Positions 32,909 through 41,582 of a stretch of 57,370 nucleotides of DNA are shown piece after piece. The notes beneath the pieces were generated by a model. It saw only the letters and a list, made by a program, of their open reading frames with translations. It ran no database searches and was not told the origin of the DNA. Every line of letters starts with the position of its first letter. The first letter of the stretch is position 1. Position numbers and translations under genes: made by a program. This DNA comes from Bacteroidaceae bacterium (lineage in GTDB: Bacteria > Bacteroidota > Bacteroidia > Bacteroidales > Barnesiellaceae_A). Location: positions 1 to 57,370 of the forward strand of contig JAFZFQ010000009.1 in NCBI GenBank assembly GCA_017555825.1, in the 5' to 3' direction.

Positions 32909-35212
32909 TCAGAAAGGATAGCCAATAGCCAAGTGTAAACGAAGATTCTTCCAGAACGAACCTTCAATATTGTAATAACCCGATTTCTGTGTTTGATAGG
33001 GTGTGTGGATAGGTACACCCACATCTACACGCACCACCAGATAATTGGCTATATCATATCGAATACCAAGACCTGTACCCAAGGCTATATCTCGACCAAA
33101 TGACTTGAGGGTGAGCTCACCTCCGGGGCGCAATTGGTCTTCCTTCAATAGCCATATATTACCGGCATCTACAAAGATTGCGCCCTCAAGACCACCCCAA
33201 ATAGGCACACGCAACTCAACATTGGCCTCCAACTTAAAGTTACCGGTTTGGTCGAAGAATCCATTTTCGTTCGACACATCGGGACGATAGCTTCCGGGGC
33301 CTATTGATCGGATGGTAAAGGCACGCAAGCTATTGGCGCCACCTATATAAAACTGCTCGCTATAGGGCAACTCGGTAGCATTTCCGTAGGCATATCCTGC
33401 ACCCACATAAAGGCGCGATGCCAGACACAACTTACCGGTAAAGTAATGGTAATATTTGAGCTCATTGGTCAGTTTAACAAACTGAGAGAATGGGTTGCCA
33501 AAGATTTTTTTCTCGCCCTCTACACCACACAACGAGTATATACCATAGAATATATTTCCCGCCTCGCTGAAACCTATCTGCCATATCCAACGGTTCTTCT
33601 TCTCTTTCTCATAACCATTGTCATAGGTAAACATATAACTCAATTTGGGTATGAATTGGTCGCGAAAGCTCAATGCGATAGCCGGATTTTCGGCAAGCGT
33701 CTTATCAAATTCGGCAGTTGTGTGCAGCATCTTGGTATAACCAAGTTCAAAGGGTGTCAAGTTGTGCATGGCGGTCGAAGAAGTGTGAAACTCGTAGGCA
33801 TAGGCCATATTGAACGACACCATACGGAAGTAATCGGGACGATTCATAATATTGGCACCCAACTGTATGCGTGTATTTGACTTGAGGCGACGCAAATGGC
33901 GAGGTGGTGTAAAGCCAAGGATACGGGGGAATATCAGCGAGCTATTCAATCCAAACTCATACGAATTGAGGAGCGACGAGCCACTCTTTTTACCCGTCTG
34001 CCACTCATAGCTACCATTGAGCGACACCGACAAGAGTTCGCCACCACCAAATAGGTTGTTGTGCGAGAGTCCTAAGATAAGACCCGGACCTAAGTAGCTA
34101 TTCGACTTCGATGCCACATTGGCCTCTACCATGATACTCATGGGCAGGGCATAGCGCAAGTCGAGATTTACATCTATCGAGTCGCGCCCTTGTATCGAGT
34201 CGAAGGGTGTGACATCCATCACCACCGAACGAAAGATACCCAGCGACGAAAGATTGCGCAGAGATTGATTTTGTGCAGTGAGCGAGAATGTACGTCCCGA
34301 TCGCACGTCTATACACGAGGGCAATAGATTGCGACGCAGCTTCATCCCCTTGTAGGCATATACATCTATCGAACGGAAAGAGAGTGTATCGGGCTCACCC
34401 TCTCCCTCGGGCGGGTGCATACGCACTGTTATCTTGCCGGTCTTGTAGGCACGCAACGCATCGTAGGGAGCTGTAGGCGATATAATCATGCGCACATCTA
34501 CTCGACCACTGTTGCGTGTAGTATCGGCTTGATACAAGAGATACTCGCTACGGAAATAGTAAAATCCACTATCGCGCAATTGGTATGTAATGCGCTCGCG
34601 CTCAAGAGCCAATGTATCGGCACAATAACGTTGTCCCCTATACAACAGCGATTTATCGGCTATACTTCGTATCACGGCAGCAACATGTGTTGTATCGGCA
34701 GGATACGATATACTATCGAGGGTATAAGGTGTACCGGCCACAACATGATAGCTCACCGAGGCCTTCTTACTGTTTTTCTCGTCATAGTTGACCGTATAGC
34801 TCGACGACGAATTGAAATATCCATTATTGAAAAGAATATCCTTGGCCATGCCCACACGAATATCGGGGCGAACCGTCTGTATAAGCACCGGTTCGGCGGC
34901 AAAGATATTATACAACCACCCCTTCACACTCTTCTCATTGGGTGTATAAAGATAGTTCCACGCCCACAATTCAATGGGCAAGAACTTGAGCGAGTTGGAC
35001 GAAAATAGCGCATTGTTGGGTGGCACCGAGAGCGCATCTTTCACCTCGCTATTGACCGTTGGTGCAATCTTTTCACCGTCTATACTCTCGATTGTCATCT
35101 CTTTGACACCGGTATAGAGCACATCGCCTTCGGCCAGTCGCTTGGTCGTAGAACAGCTTGTCATAGCCACAACCAGCAATATGATTATATATGTCAGAAG
35201 GTCTCTTTTCAT
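32909..35212 (-). CDS. tamL: TamL: Omp85-family outer-membrane lipoprotein
   Basis: A 767-residue protein with a lipoprotein signal (VVAMTSCSTTKRL), POTRA-like repeats in the first half, and a 16-strand barrel in the second. It has the Omp85 pattern FYIGGANSLRAFTIRSIGPG (L6-type R-x-F/W) and EGAIFVDAGNIW, and ends LHLAIGYPF. TamL is the Bacteroidetes lipid-anchored counterpart of TamA and works with TamB in placing outer-membrane components. Its start overlaps the tamB stop by 4 bp. Confidence 0.88.
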   Translation of the reverse strand: MKRDLLTYIIILLVVAMTSCSTTKRLAEGDVLYTGVKEMTIESIDGEKIAPTVNSEVKDALSVPPNNALFSSNSLKFLPIELWAWNYLYTPNEKSVKGWLYNIFAAEPVLIQTVRPDIRVGMAKDILFNNGYFNSSSSYTVNYDEKNSKKASVSYHVVAGTPYTLDSISYPADTTHVAAVIRSIADKSLLYRGQRYCADTLALERERITYQLRDSGFYYFRSEYLLYQADTTRNSGRVDVRMIISPTAPYDALRAYKTGKITVRMHPPEGEGEPDTLSFRSIDVYAYKGMKLRRNLLPSCIDVRSGRTFSLTAQNQSLRNLSSLGIFRSVVMDVTPFDSIQGRDSIDVNLDLRYALPMSIMVEANVASKSNSYLGPGLILGLSHNNLFGGGELLSVSLNGSYEWQTGKKSGSSLLNSYEFGLNSSLIFPRILGFTPPRHLRRLKSNTRIQLGANIMNRPDYFRMVSFNMAYAYEFHTSSTAMHNLTPFELGYTKMLHTTAEFDKTLAENPAIALSFRDQFIPKLSYMFTYDNGYEKEKKNRWIWQIGFSEAGNIFYGIYSLCGVEGEKKIFGNPFSQFVKLTNELKYYHYFTGKLCLASRLYVGAGYAYGNATELPYSEQFYIGGANSLRAFTIRSIGPGSYRPDVSNENGFFDQTGNFKLEANVELRVPIWGGLEGAIFVDAGNIWLLKEDQLRPGGELTLKSFGRDIALGTGLGIRYDIANYLVVRVDVGVPIHTPYQTQKSGYYNIEGSFWKNLRLHLAIGYPF

Positions 35213-38200
35213 TGCTCTGTCTCCTCTTTTTCTTCTACGGCTTGTGGCAAGCTGGTATTGACCGGTGTATAGATTATTTTCACCGCTTCTTCGGCGGCAG
35301 GTTCTTGCTCCTTCGACGACTTGGTCACACTCTTATTTTTTCGACGGAAGAAGTCGAGGAACGACTGTACCTGCTTGCGATACATAAAGCCCACACCGGT
35401 CTGGGTTATCTCGCCCTCAATTATACTTTCGTAGCCGGTCTGTCTGAAAATCTTCAGATACATATTCTCACGCTTGTCGAGACGATACTCCAACGATATA
35501 TCATCGATAAGATTTTCGCTAAGATTTTGCGATACGTCTTGGTTTGAGGCATAACTACCACCCACAACGACTTTGAGTCGGTTATCAAAGAGGCTTTTCG
35601 ATATCTGGTAAGAATAGTCGGTGCGTTGCGTACCCGTGCCATCGATACCATAATTATCTATACCAAACGTAAGGTCGACACCACGCAACGTGCGCTGAGC
35701 CCAGGTATTCAACTCATACTCCAAGAACATGTTGAGAGGGTCGTTGATCGAATAGTTATCGACCGCCGTAGCCAGGTCGGTATAGGAGTTATAGAGCAAC
35801 ATGTTCAGCGCCTTTGCTTCACGTTGCTCGGCAGTGAGCGACTGCAATTCATTGTCGATAGTGAGGTCATCGGAGGTTGCCAGGTCAAACGATATATCAA
35901 GGTCTTTGAGTGTATTGGTGAGCTTGATAGATATATCAAAATCAACTAAACGCGACTCATCGCCACTCTTTACCGACGAGCGCTGTTTTTGTATCGCAGT
36001 AATGTTGAACATGGGGTCGAGCATCTCGCCATTCCACGACACATAGCTACCGTCTTGTATATTGAATATCTTCTGCGATATAATGGGTGGTGTATAGCGC
36101 ACAAATCCGCCGGTAAGGTTGTAACGACCTGTTACACGGTTGTCGCCAAGCGCTGTAGCAGTATAGAGCAACTCGCCACCACCCACAAGGTCTACACGGT
36201 TTTTACCATCGACCGAGAGGTTTACGCCCAACTGCACACCATCGTCAATATCAATACCTATGGCCGCCGTAAAGTTATTGGTGCGTCGCACAAGTTTCTC
36301 GGTACTCTTGTTGGTAGCCACCGTGTCGGCAAATGACACGAAACTCACCATATCGGAGTAGTCGGCACTCGACAGCGAAGAGCTACTTTGCATCACATAG
36401 GTAGCATTGGTACCCGACAGCAATGATACGCCACCTGTCAGTTTGAGATCATTGAGCGTGCCTCTCACACGCACATCCACATCGGTAAATACCGAGCCAT
36501 AGATGATGCTCGATCGGTTCTCCTTGATACCAACAGGTTGGAAGTTCTCGCCTTGTATGGTGAGGTTTACCCCTATATTGCTAAGCTGTTCAAAGTTGAC
36601 ACTTCCGTCTATATTGAGCGGATTGTTATTGACACCTCTTATATAGTAGTTATTAAATCGCAATAGGCTATTCTCTATCTGCAGTTTATCGTCGCTTAGG
36701 GCAAGTGACGAGCCCACTTGATTGAACTGCATGGTAGCTTTCTTAAACTGCACATTACCATTGACAATGGGAGCATCGAGCGTACCTGTTACCGACAAAC
36801 GACTGTTGAGTTCGCCGGCAAAAACACCCATATTGGGAGAGAAAAAGGCATTGGCCACCGACAAGGGCAACTTATCAACTAAAATATCACCCTCTATCTG
36901 CTTGGTGCTACCGGCACTCATGTAGGCTGTTGCTTCAAGCACATCGTTGCCATCATGCACTACAAAAGCCTTCACCTCATTACCTCCCTGTTCATCCAAC
37001 AGGTACTCGGCCTCGGCATGAAGTGTACCTATACGCGTACCATTGTAGGCATAATCGGCAATATCGAAAGTACCTGCTGCCTCTACGCCTTTCGTGGGCA
37101 TATCCACATAGAGATTGGCCGACAGGTTGCCCGACATGGGAGCTACCAACGACGACATGGTGAGCCAATCGGCAAGTTCGATATTTTGCAGGTCGACATG
37201 CACTCCACTTACTTGCTTGTTGCGACGATCTTCGGTAGTAACAAATAGGTGACTATCGCCGTATGACAACTGCACATCGGCATCCAACTTGTGCTGTACA
37301 TGATTTATCGACAAGTAGTTGTCGCTGTTCAAAGCCCATTTCTTATATCCGATGATGGGCTCTTTGGGGCCAAAAGTAAACTGTACCAAGTCGCCCAAGA
37401 AATCGACTTTACAGCCAAACAAGAAGCCTATATCTTGCTCGCGATTGGTCTGCAAACAATAGAGTCGAGTACTATTGCCCGACAAGAAGCCTTCGATGTG
37501 CATGTGCGCCAACTCGTCCATATTGCCCGGACGGTTGCCCATAGCCAACCGATAGTTGAGCCGCTCTTTTTTCTCATAAGCATCTACCGTAACCGTGTCT
37601 ATCAACAGACCCGACACCTCCAAGCGATTTACAACACCCGAGAGGTTGAAAAGTGAGTCGTTCGTTGCCTCGAAATTGAGGTGGGCCAATCGCACGCCTT
37701 TGCTATTGAGGTAACGTTGCAATATATTATCACTTCGCATTTGGGCTGCAAACTCAAAGGGAGGCAACCCTCGGTGCAACTCGTCCATATCAAGACGCTG
37801 TGTTTGGAAAACTGTATCGACAAGTTGAGCCATACGCTCAAAGCTTGGACGCAGATTTTTTATGCCGGTATCGGACGACAGATTGACTTCAAAATCGCCC
37901 GAACGCAGGTCTATGTAGCTATATGTTACGTCGCTTGCAGCCAGCAATCCTATAGACGATGCTTGATAGCGATACTCATCGAGACCTACAGACAAGTCGG
38001 CGATTGTAACATCGGCCTGCACTATGCTATCGATACTCGACAACACCATTTCGGCGGTAAGATTACCGGCTACATCAAAGGGTGTATGCACAAAATGGAG
38101 AGCCTCCAGGTCTGCCTTACGCACCTGCATGGCAAGGTTGGCTGTGAGAATTTGTGGCATGAATTTTCCGTGCGCATCTATATTTACATCCAAATCCTTC

Positions 38201-40047
38201 AATCCACTTGTTGCAGTCAGAGCCCATTGTTGATCTACGGCTTGGGCATTGATATCTATATTGCGATAAAGATATTCTTGGAAGGAGAGTGTGTCGAGGT
38301 GCAGATGCGCCTGCAACGAGGTAGCAGGATTGGCTGGGTCGAAGTATGCACCGCTTGCCTCTACCTGCGCAGTGAGCGCGCCTATAGCTTGCCCCGGCAT
38401 AAAGACATCCATGGGCACTTGATGTGCTTTTGCTACAAGATTATATTGCTCATTTGCAAGATTATATGCAGCATCGAGCGTCACTTCTCCGCCCATACAC
38501 TGCAATATCGCATCGGCACTCACATCGTTGCCCAAGAGGTGGGCTTTGAGGTTCATGCCAAGGGGTTGCGCTACCACACGTTGCGCCATAATAGTGTCGG
38601 GCAGATAGTTTTCAAGAGAGAATTGCCCTGCCGTCTTGAACGCGCACGCAAGGCTCATATTGCGTCGTTGTGTGTCTAACGGATGACTCACTCGCGCCTT
38701 GCTTTTAAGTGTATAAACACCCATCTGCGAGATATCAAATCGGTCTACAACAATATCACGCCCCACACCGTCCATATCGAGGTGAAGTGTCATTACATCG
38801 CTGATGGGCAAGAGCGCCGATTGACGAGTAGAGTGTATGTAGTATCGCGAGGCATCGGGATAGAGATAATTTATATCACGGCACGAAAGGTGAGCCTGAG
38901 CCTTGAGGCGCACCAACGCATCGGGATTTTTATCGAGTATACTCAAGTCTATATCGGCCGAGGCGGCAATGTCGCTGAACGGGGTTGTCAGTTCAAAATC
39001 GGTAAGCGACAACCTCCCGCTATCGGTCATGGCAAAGTGACAGCTCGCTTGTGTGATATAGAGTCCCGAGCGCTCATACATCGAGAGGCTGTCGAGTGAT
39101 AATCGCAACTCGGCGCCACGATTATAGACGTCCGATAGTTGCAGGTTGATATGGTCGGCCTCGATATGCGAGAAATCCATACCCTGAGTAGGAGAAGCCT
39201 CGGTAGTAATGTATGCGACACTATTATCCGATAGAGCAACACGTCGCACATGCACCTCCCATGGGAGCGACACATCGGCACTATCTTTCTGTTCCTCAAC
39301 ATCTTGTGCAAGCTCTTCATCGGCACCGGAAATAGCCACATAGCGATAGTCTCCTTGGGCAATCTCCAAGGCACGCACATCGACACGTTGGTGAGGCATA
39401 GAGATATGTGCATCTTCAAGCACACCACCGCCCACATTCACCTGCAGGGTATCTATCACTCCGGGCATGGCAAGGAGAAAGTCTACTTGCGAGAGGTACA
39501 AACCCTCCAACCCTATTTCCCAAGGCAGGCTACTTGTGTCTTGTGCCGCAGTGTCGGGAGTTGCACAATAAGACATCGCCACCGAAGCATTATCGAGCAT
39601 CACTTTACCCACTTGCACCGTGTTATCGGCAAGTCCTATCTTACCATCGAGCAGAGACACTCGCCCCATGGTTGCTGTGAGTGACAAAGAGGAATCGGGT
39701 GTTGTATAATGGGCATACGTATCGTGCAACGATACATTGCGCACAACAACCCTTTGCGCCAATAGCGGCATCAAAGCCACATCTACTTGCAACTCGTCCG
39801 ATAGAGCCATTGTATCGTTATCGGGCATGGTTATCACGACATCATGCATGGCAAGCCTCAACGGAAATTTCAAAGAAAAGCGCTCTATCGACAAACTCAC
39901 CGGCGTGTGCGTACTCACCCACTCCTCGGCAAATCCTATGACGGCTTGTTGCACAGGAGGCAAATATACCAACAGTGGTAGCAACACGGTAAGTGCCACT
40001 ATCACCATCACGATGGTAAGTATTTTTTTCAATCGACGCGCCATCAC
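35209..40047 (-). CDS. tamB: TamB-like translocation and assembly protein
   Basis: A 1612-residue protein with one N-terminal transmembrane helix (about 8-30), an AsmA-like start (TPVSLSIERFSLKFPL), long beta-helical repeats and the C-terminal TamB (DUF490) domain: GNVQFKKATMQFNQ, YGSVFTDVDVRVRGTLND, then GSYVSWNGEMLDPMFNI. It spans the periplasm and is thought to carry phospholipids to the outer membrane or assist Omp85 proteins. The operon tamB-tamL has 4-bp overlap. The acidic tail EEKEETEQ is unusual only in detail. Confidence 0.88.
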   Translation of the reverse strand: MMARRLKKILTIVMVIVALTVLLPLLVYLPPVQQAVIGFAEEWVSTHTPVSLSIERFSLKFPLRLAMHDVVITMPDNDTMALSDELQVDVALMPLLAQRVVVRNVSLHDTYAHYTTPDSSLSLTATMGRVSLLDGKIGLADNTVQVGKVMLDNASVAMSYCATPDTAAQDTSSLPWEIGLEGLYLSQVDFLLAMPGVIDTLQVNVGGGVLEDAHISMPHQRVDVRALEIAQGDYRYVAISGADEELAQDVEEQKDSADVSLPWEVHVRRVALSDNSVAYITTEASPTQGMDFSHIEADHINLQLSDVYNRGAELRLSLDSLSMYERSGLYITQASCHFAMTDSGRLSLTDFELTTPFSDIAASADIDLSILDKNPDALVRLKAQAHLSCRDINYLYPDASRYYIHSTRQSALLPISDVMTLHLDMDGVGRDIVVDRFDISQMGVYTLKSKARVSHPLDTQRRNMSLACAFKTAGQFSLENYLPDTIMAQRVVAQPLGMNLKAHLLGNDVSADAILQCMGGEVTLDAAYNLANEQYNLVAKAHQVPMDVFMPGQAIGALTAQVEASGAYFDPANPATSLQAHLHLDTLSFQEYLYRNIDINAQAVDQQWALTATSGLKDLDVNIDAHGKFMPQILTANLAMQVRKADLEALHFVHTPFDVAGNLTAEMVLSSIDSIVQADVTIADLSVGLDEYRYQASSIGLLAASDVTYSYIDLRSGDFEVNLSSDTGIKNLRPSFERMAQLVDTVFQTQRLDMDELHRGLPPFEFAAQMRSDNILQRYLNSKGVRLAHLNFEATNDSLFNLSGVVNRLEVSGLLIDTVTVDAYEKKERLNYRLAMGNRPGNMDELAHMHIEGFLSGNSTRLYCLQTNREQDIGFLFGCKVDFLGDLVQFTFGPKEPIIGYKKWALNSDNYLSINHVQHKLDADVQLSYGDSHLFVTTEDRRNKQVSGVHVDLQNIELADWLTMSSLVAPMSGNLSANLYVDMPTKGVEAAGTFDIADYAYNGTRIGTLHAEAEYLLDEQGGNEVKAFVVHDGNDVLEATAYMSAGSTKQIEGDILVDKLPLSVANAFFSPNMGVFAGELNSRLSVTGTLDAPIVNGNVQFKKATMQFNQVGSSLALSDDKLQIENSLLRFNNYYIRGVNNNPLNIDGSVNFEQLSNIGVNLTIQGENFQPVGIKENRSSIIYGSVFTDVDVRVRGTLNDLKLTGGVSLLSGTNATYVMQSSSSLSSADYSDMVSFVSFADTVATNKSTEKLVRRTNNFTAAIGIDIDDGVQLGVNLSVDGKNRVDLVGGGELLYTATALGDNRVTGRYNLTGGFVRYTPPIISQKIFNIQDGSYVSWNGEMLDPMFNITAIQKQRSSVKSGDESRLVDFDISIKLTNTLKDLDISFDLATSDDLTIDNELQSLTAEQREAKALNMLLYNSYTDLATAVDNYSINDPLNMFLEYELNTWAQRTLRGVDLTFGIDNYGIDGTGTQRTDYSYQISKSLFDNRLKVVVGGSYASNQDVSQNLSENLIDDISLEYRLDKRENMYLKIFRQTGYESIIEGEITQTGVGFMYRKQVQSFLDFFRRKNKSVTKSSKEQEPAAEEAVKIIYTPVNTSLPQAVEEKEETEQ

Positions 40048-40159
40048 TTCTTGAAAGTCGTTTTTAACAACTTTAAGCCCACTGCTATCTGCTTGAAAAA
40101 AACATTCGGCAGTCGGTTTTGTTTGTTTTATAGTAACCTATAAATCCAAATGTAAAAGT

Positions 40160-40621
40160 ATGAAAAAATTATGGATTAATGCCCTACTATCGGCAATGTT
40201 TATAAGCATTTCAATATTTGTTTTTGCCGAGCGTAGAGAAAAAGAGATAAAAATCGAGGAGTTGCCTCAGAGTGTGCAACAGTTTGTCACATCGCATTTC
40301 GACGAAGCGACCATTACCAGCGCTCGTATAGTGAAGTATGGCTACCACAAGGTGTTATTGTCCGACGGATATGAGTTGCTATTTGACCGTCAAGGCAAAT
40401 GGCTGAAAATCAGCAATGATATAGGCAAGGAATTGCCCTCATCAATCATGTCGCTACTACCTCAAGCAGCTCAAATGTATATGGCCGATAAATATCCCAA
40501 CTACCACCTAAGCAGCATAGAGCGCAACAGCCACGGGTATGAAGCAAAAATAGACGGCACACACGCCATGAAGATACACTTCGACCCCAAAGGAAAGTTT
40601 ATAAACGAGACGTTAGACTGA
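40160..40621 (+). CDS. PepSY-like exported protein (DUF2874)
   Basis: A 153-residue protein with a signal peptide (1-23, ending FVFA). Two PepSY-like repeats follow: LPQSVQQFVTSHFDEATITS with DGYELLFDRQGKWLKI, then LLPQAAQMYMADKYPNYH with AMKIHFDPKGKFI. The fold resembles BLIP-like inhibitors; its target is unknown. It is monocistronic, ending 20 bp before a strong terminator. Confidence 0.85.
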   Translation: MKKLWINALLSAMFISISIFVFAERREKEIKIEELPQSVQQFVTSHFDEATITSARIVKYGYHKVLLSDGYELLFDRQGKWLKISNDIGKELPSSIMSLLPQAAQMYMADKYPNYHLSSIERNSHGYEAKIDGTHAMKIHFDPKGKFINETLD

Positions 40622-40641
40622 TATTCACCCCTCTTAATAAA

Positions 40642-40675
40642 CAATCGAGCAGCTCAAAATTGAGCTGCTCGATTG
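40642..40675. terminator. Two-way terminator between the PepSY and thioesterase genes
   Basis: A perfect 16-bp stem, CAATCGAGCAGCTCAA with TTGAGCTGCTCGATTG, and loop AA, lies between converging genes. T-richness is modest on both sides (TTTATTAAG leftward, TTGTATG rightward). Confidence 0.85.
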
Positions 40676-40693
40676 TTGTATGAAGTCTATCTT

Positions 40694-41458
40694 TTATCCA
40701 TTGAAAGGTACGCGCACCGGCTCGGTACGAGGAGCAAAAACGATGCGACTACGACACAAAGTATTGCCCTCGTGACGCAATTCGAGCGTGTGATCATGCT
40801 CGGCCTTAATCTCTCGGTACACATCAATCTCAATGCCCGGACGCGCCTCGTGAGCATAGGCAATTTCAAAACGGGCCACACGGTTATTGTCAAACCACTC
40901 AAAAGGATATTGATTGAGCAGATACTCTACATAACGAGCACTATTGACATGGCGATTGAGGTCTATATCGCTATAACACACAGCAAAAGAGTCTATCTTC
41001 TCACCCTCCTCGGCACGCATGCGAGTGGGAGGATCTATAGGACAAGGACGGTCGAGCACGTATGTGCGCAACTCATTAAGCTCCTCCATATTGGCCGTGC
41101 GTCGAGCCTCAAGATCAAGCACAAGCCATATCGTGCGAGCATATCCACACACCTCGCCACGGCTATCGAGGATAGCCATGTTACGGGTTGAAAAACGGGT
41201 ATTATAATCCTCTATCCAAGTCTCAAGGGTATAATTTTCGTTGATAGCCGGGAAACGCTTCATCTCAATAGATAGACGCGACAAAACCCAAGCCGTGCGA
41301 CTTGCTATCATTTTTTCATATCCCACACCCCAAGAGTCGGCGTGTAACGATGCAACCTTGATAATGCGACCCACCAAAAACGAGAGCGACATTTCTTGCT
41401 GTCCATTGCACTCGCCGGGGGTCAATGTAAAGGTCTTTGTAAAGAGTTTTTGTTTCAT
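40694..41458 (-). CDS. Acyl-ACP thioesterase
   Basis: A 254-residue double-hotdog thioesterase of the FatA/FatB type. Key features are GYEKMIASRTAWVLSRLSIE in the N-terminal hotdog, TRNMAILDSRGEVCGYA, and the second hotdog's CYSDIDLNRHVNSARYVEYL containing the family's catalytic Asn and His region. It frees fatty acids from ACP and so affects chain length. Divergent from the second TamL-like gene and convergent with the PepSY gene. Confidence 0.9.
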   Translation of the reverse strand: MKQKLFTKTFTLTPGECNGQQEMSLSFLVGRIIKVASLHADSWGVGYEKMIASRTAWVLSRLSIEMKRFPAINENYTLETWIEDYNTRFSTRNMAILDSRGEVCGYARTIWLVLDLEARRTANMEELNELRTYVLDRPCPIDPPTRMRAEEGEKIDSFAVCYSDIDLNRHVNSARYVEYLLNQYPFEWFDNNRVARFEIAYAHEARPGIEIDVYREIKAEHDHTLELRHEGNTLCRSRIVFAPRTEPVRVPFNG

Positions 41459-41549
41459 AATTCAAGAAAAGTTACAACTTGCAACTATTTTTTTGCGGTG
41501 CGAAGATAATAAAAATTCTCAAAATTTAGCTTACGCACCCAATTTATAT

Positions 41550-41579
41550 TATCTTTGTATGTTTATAACAAACATACAA
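41550..41579 (+). promoter_or_regulatory. -7 box and start-proximal hairpin of the second TamL-like gene
   Basis: TATCTTTG (41550-41557) is followed at once by TGTATGTTT-ataac-AAACATACA (41557-41579), a perfect 9-bp inverted repeat. It would lie at the transcription start or at the very 5' end of the mRNA, just before the ATG at 41583. The upstream box is weak. Confidence 0.6.
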
Positions 41580-41582
41580 CAA

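Noticed and set aside
37681..38679. A 332-codon plus-strand frame opposite tamB
   Set aside because: Cys/His/Ile-rich antisense shadow of tamB; no recognisable domain.
41241..41582. N-terminal extension of the second TamL-like protein
   Set aside because: It runs through the antisense thioesterase gene and the promoter; the lipoprotein signal starts at 41583.
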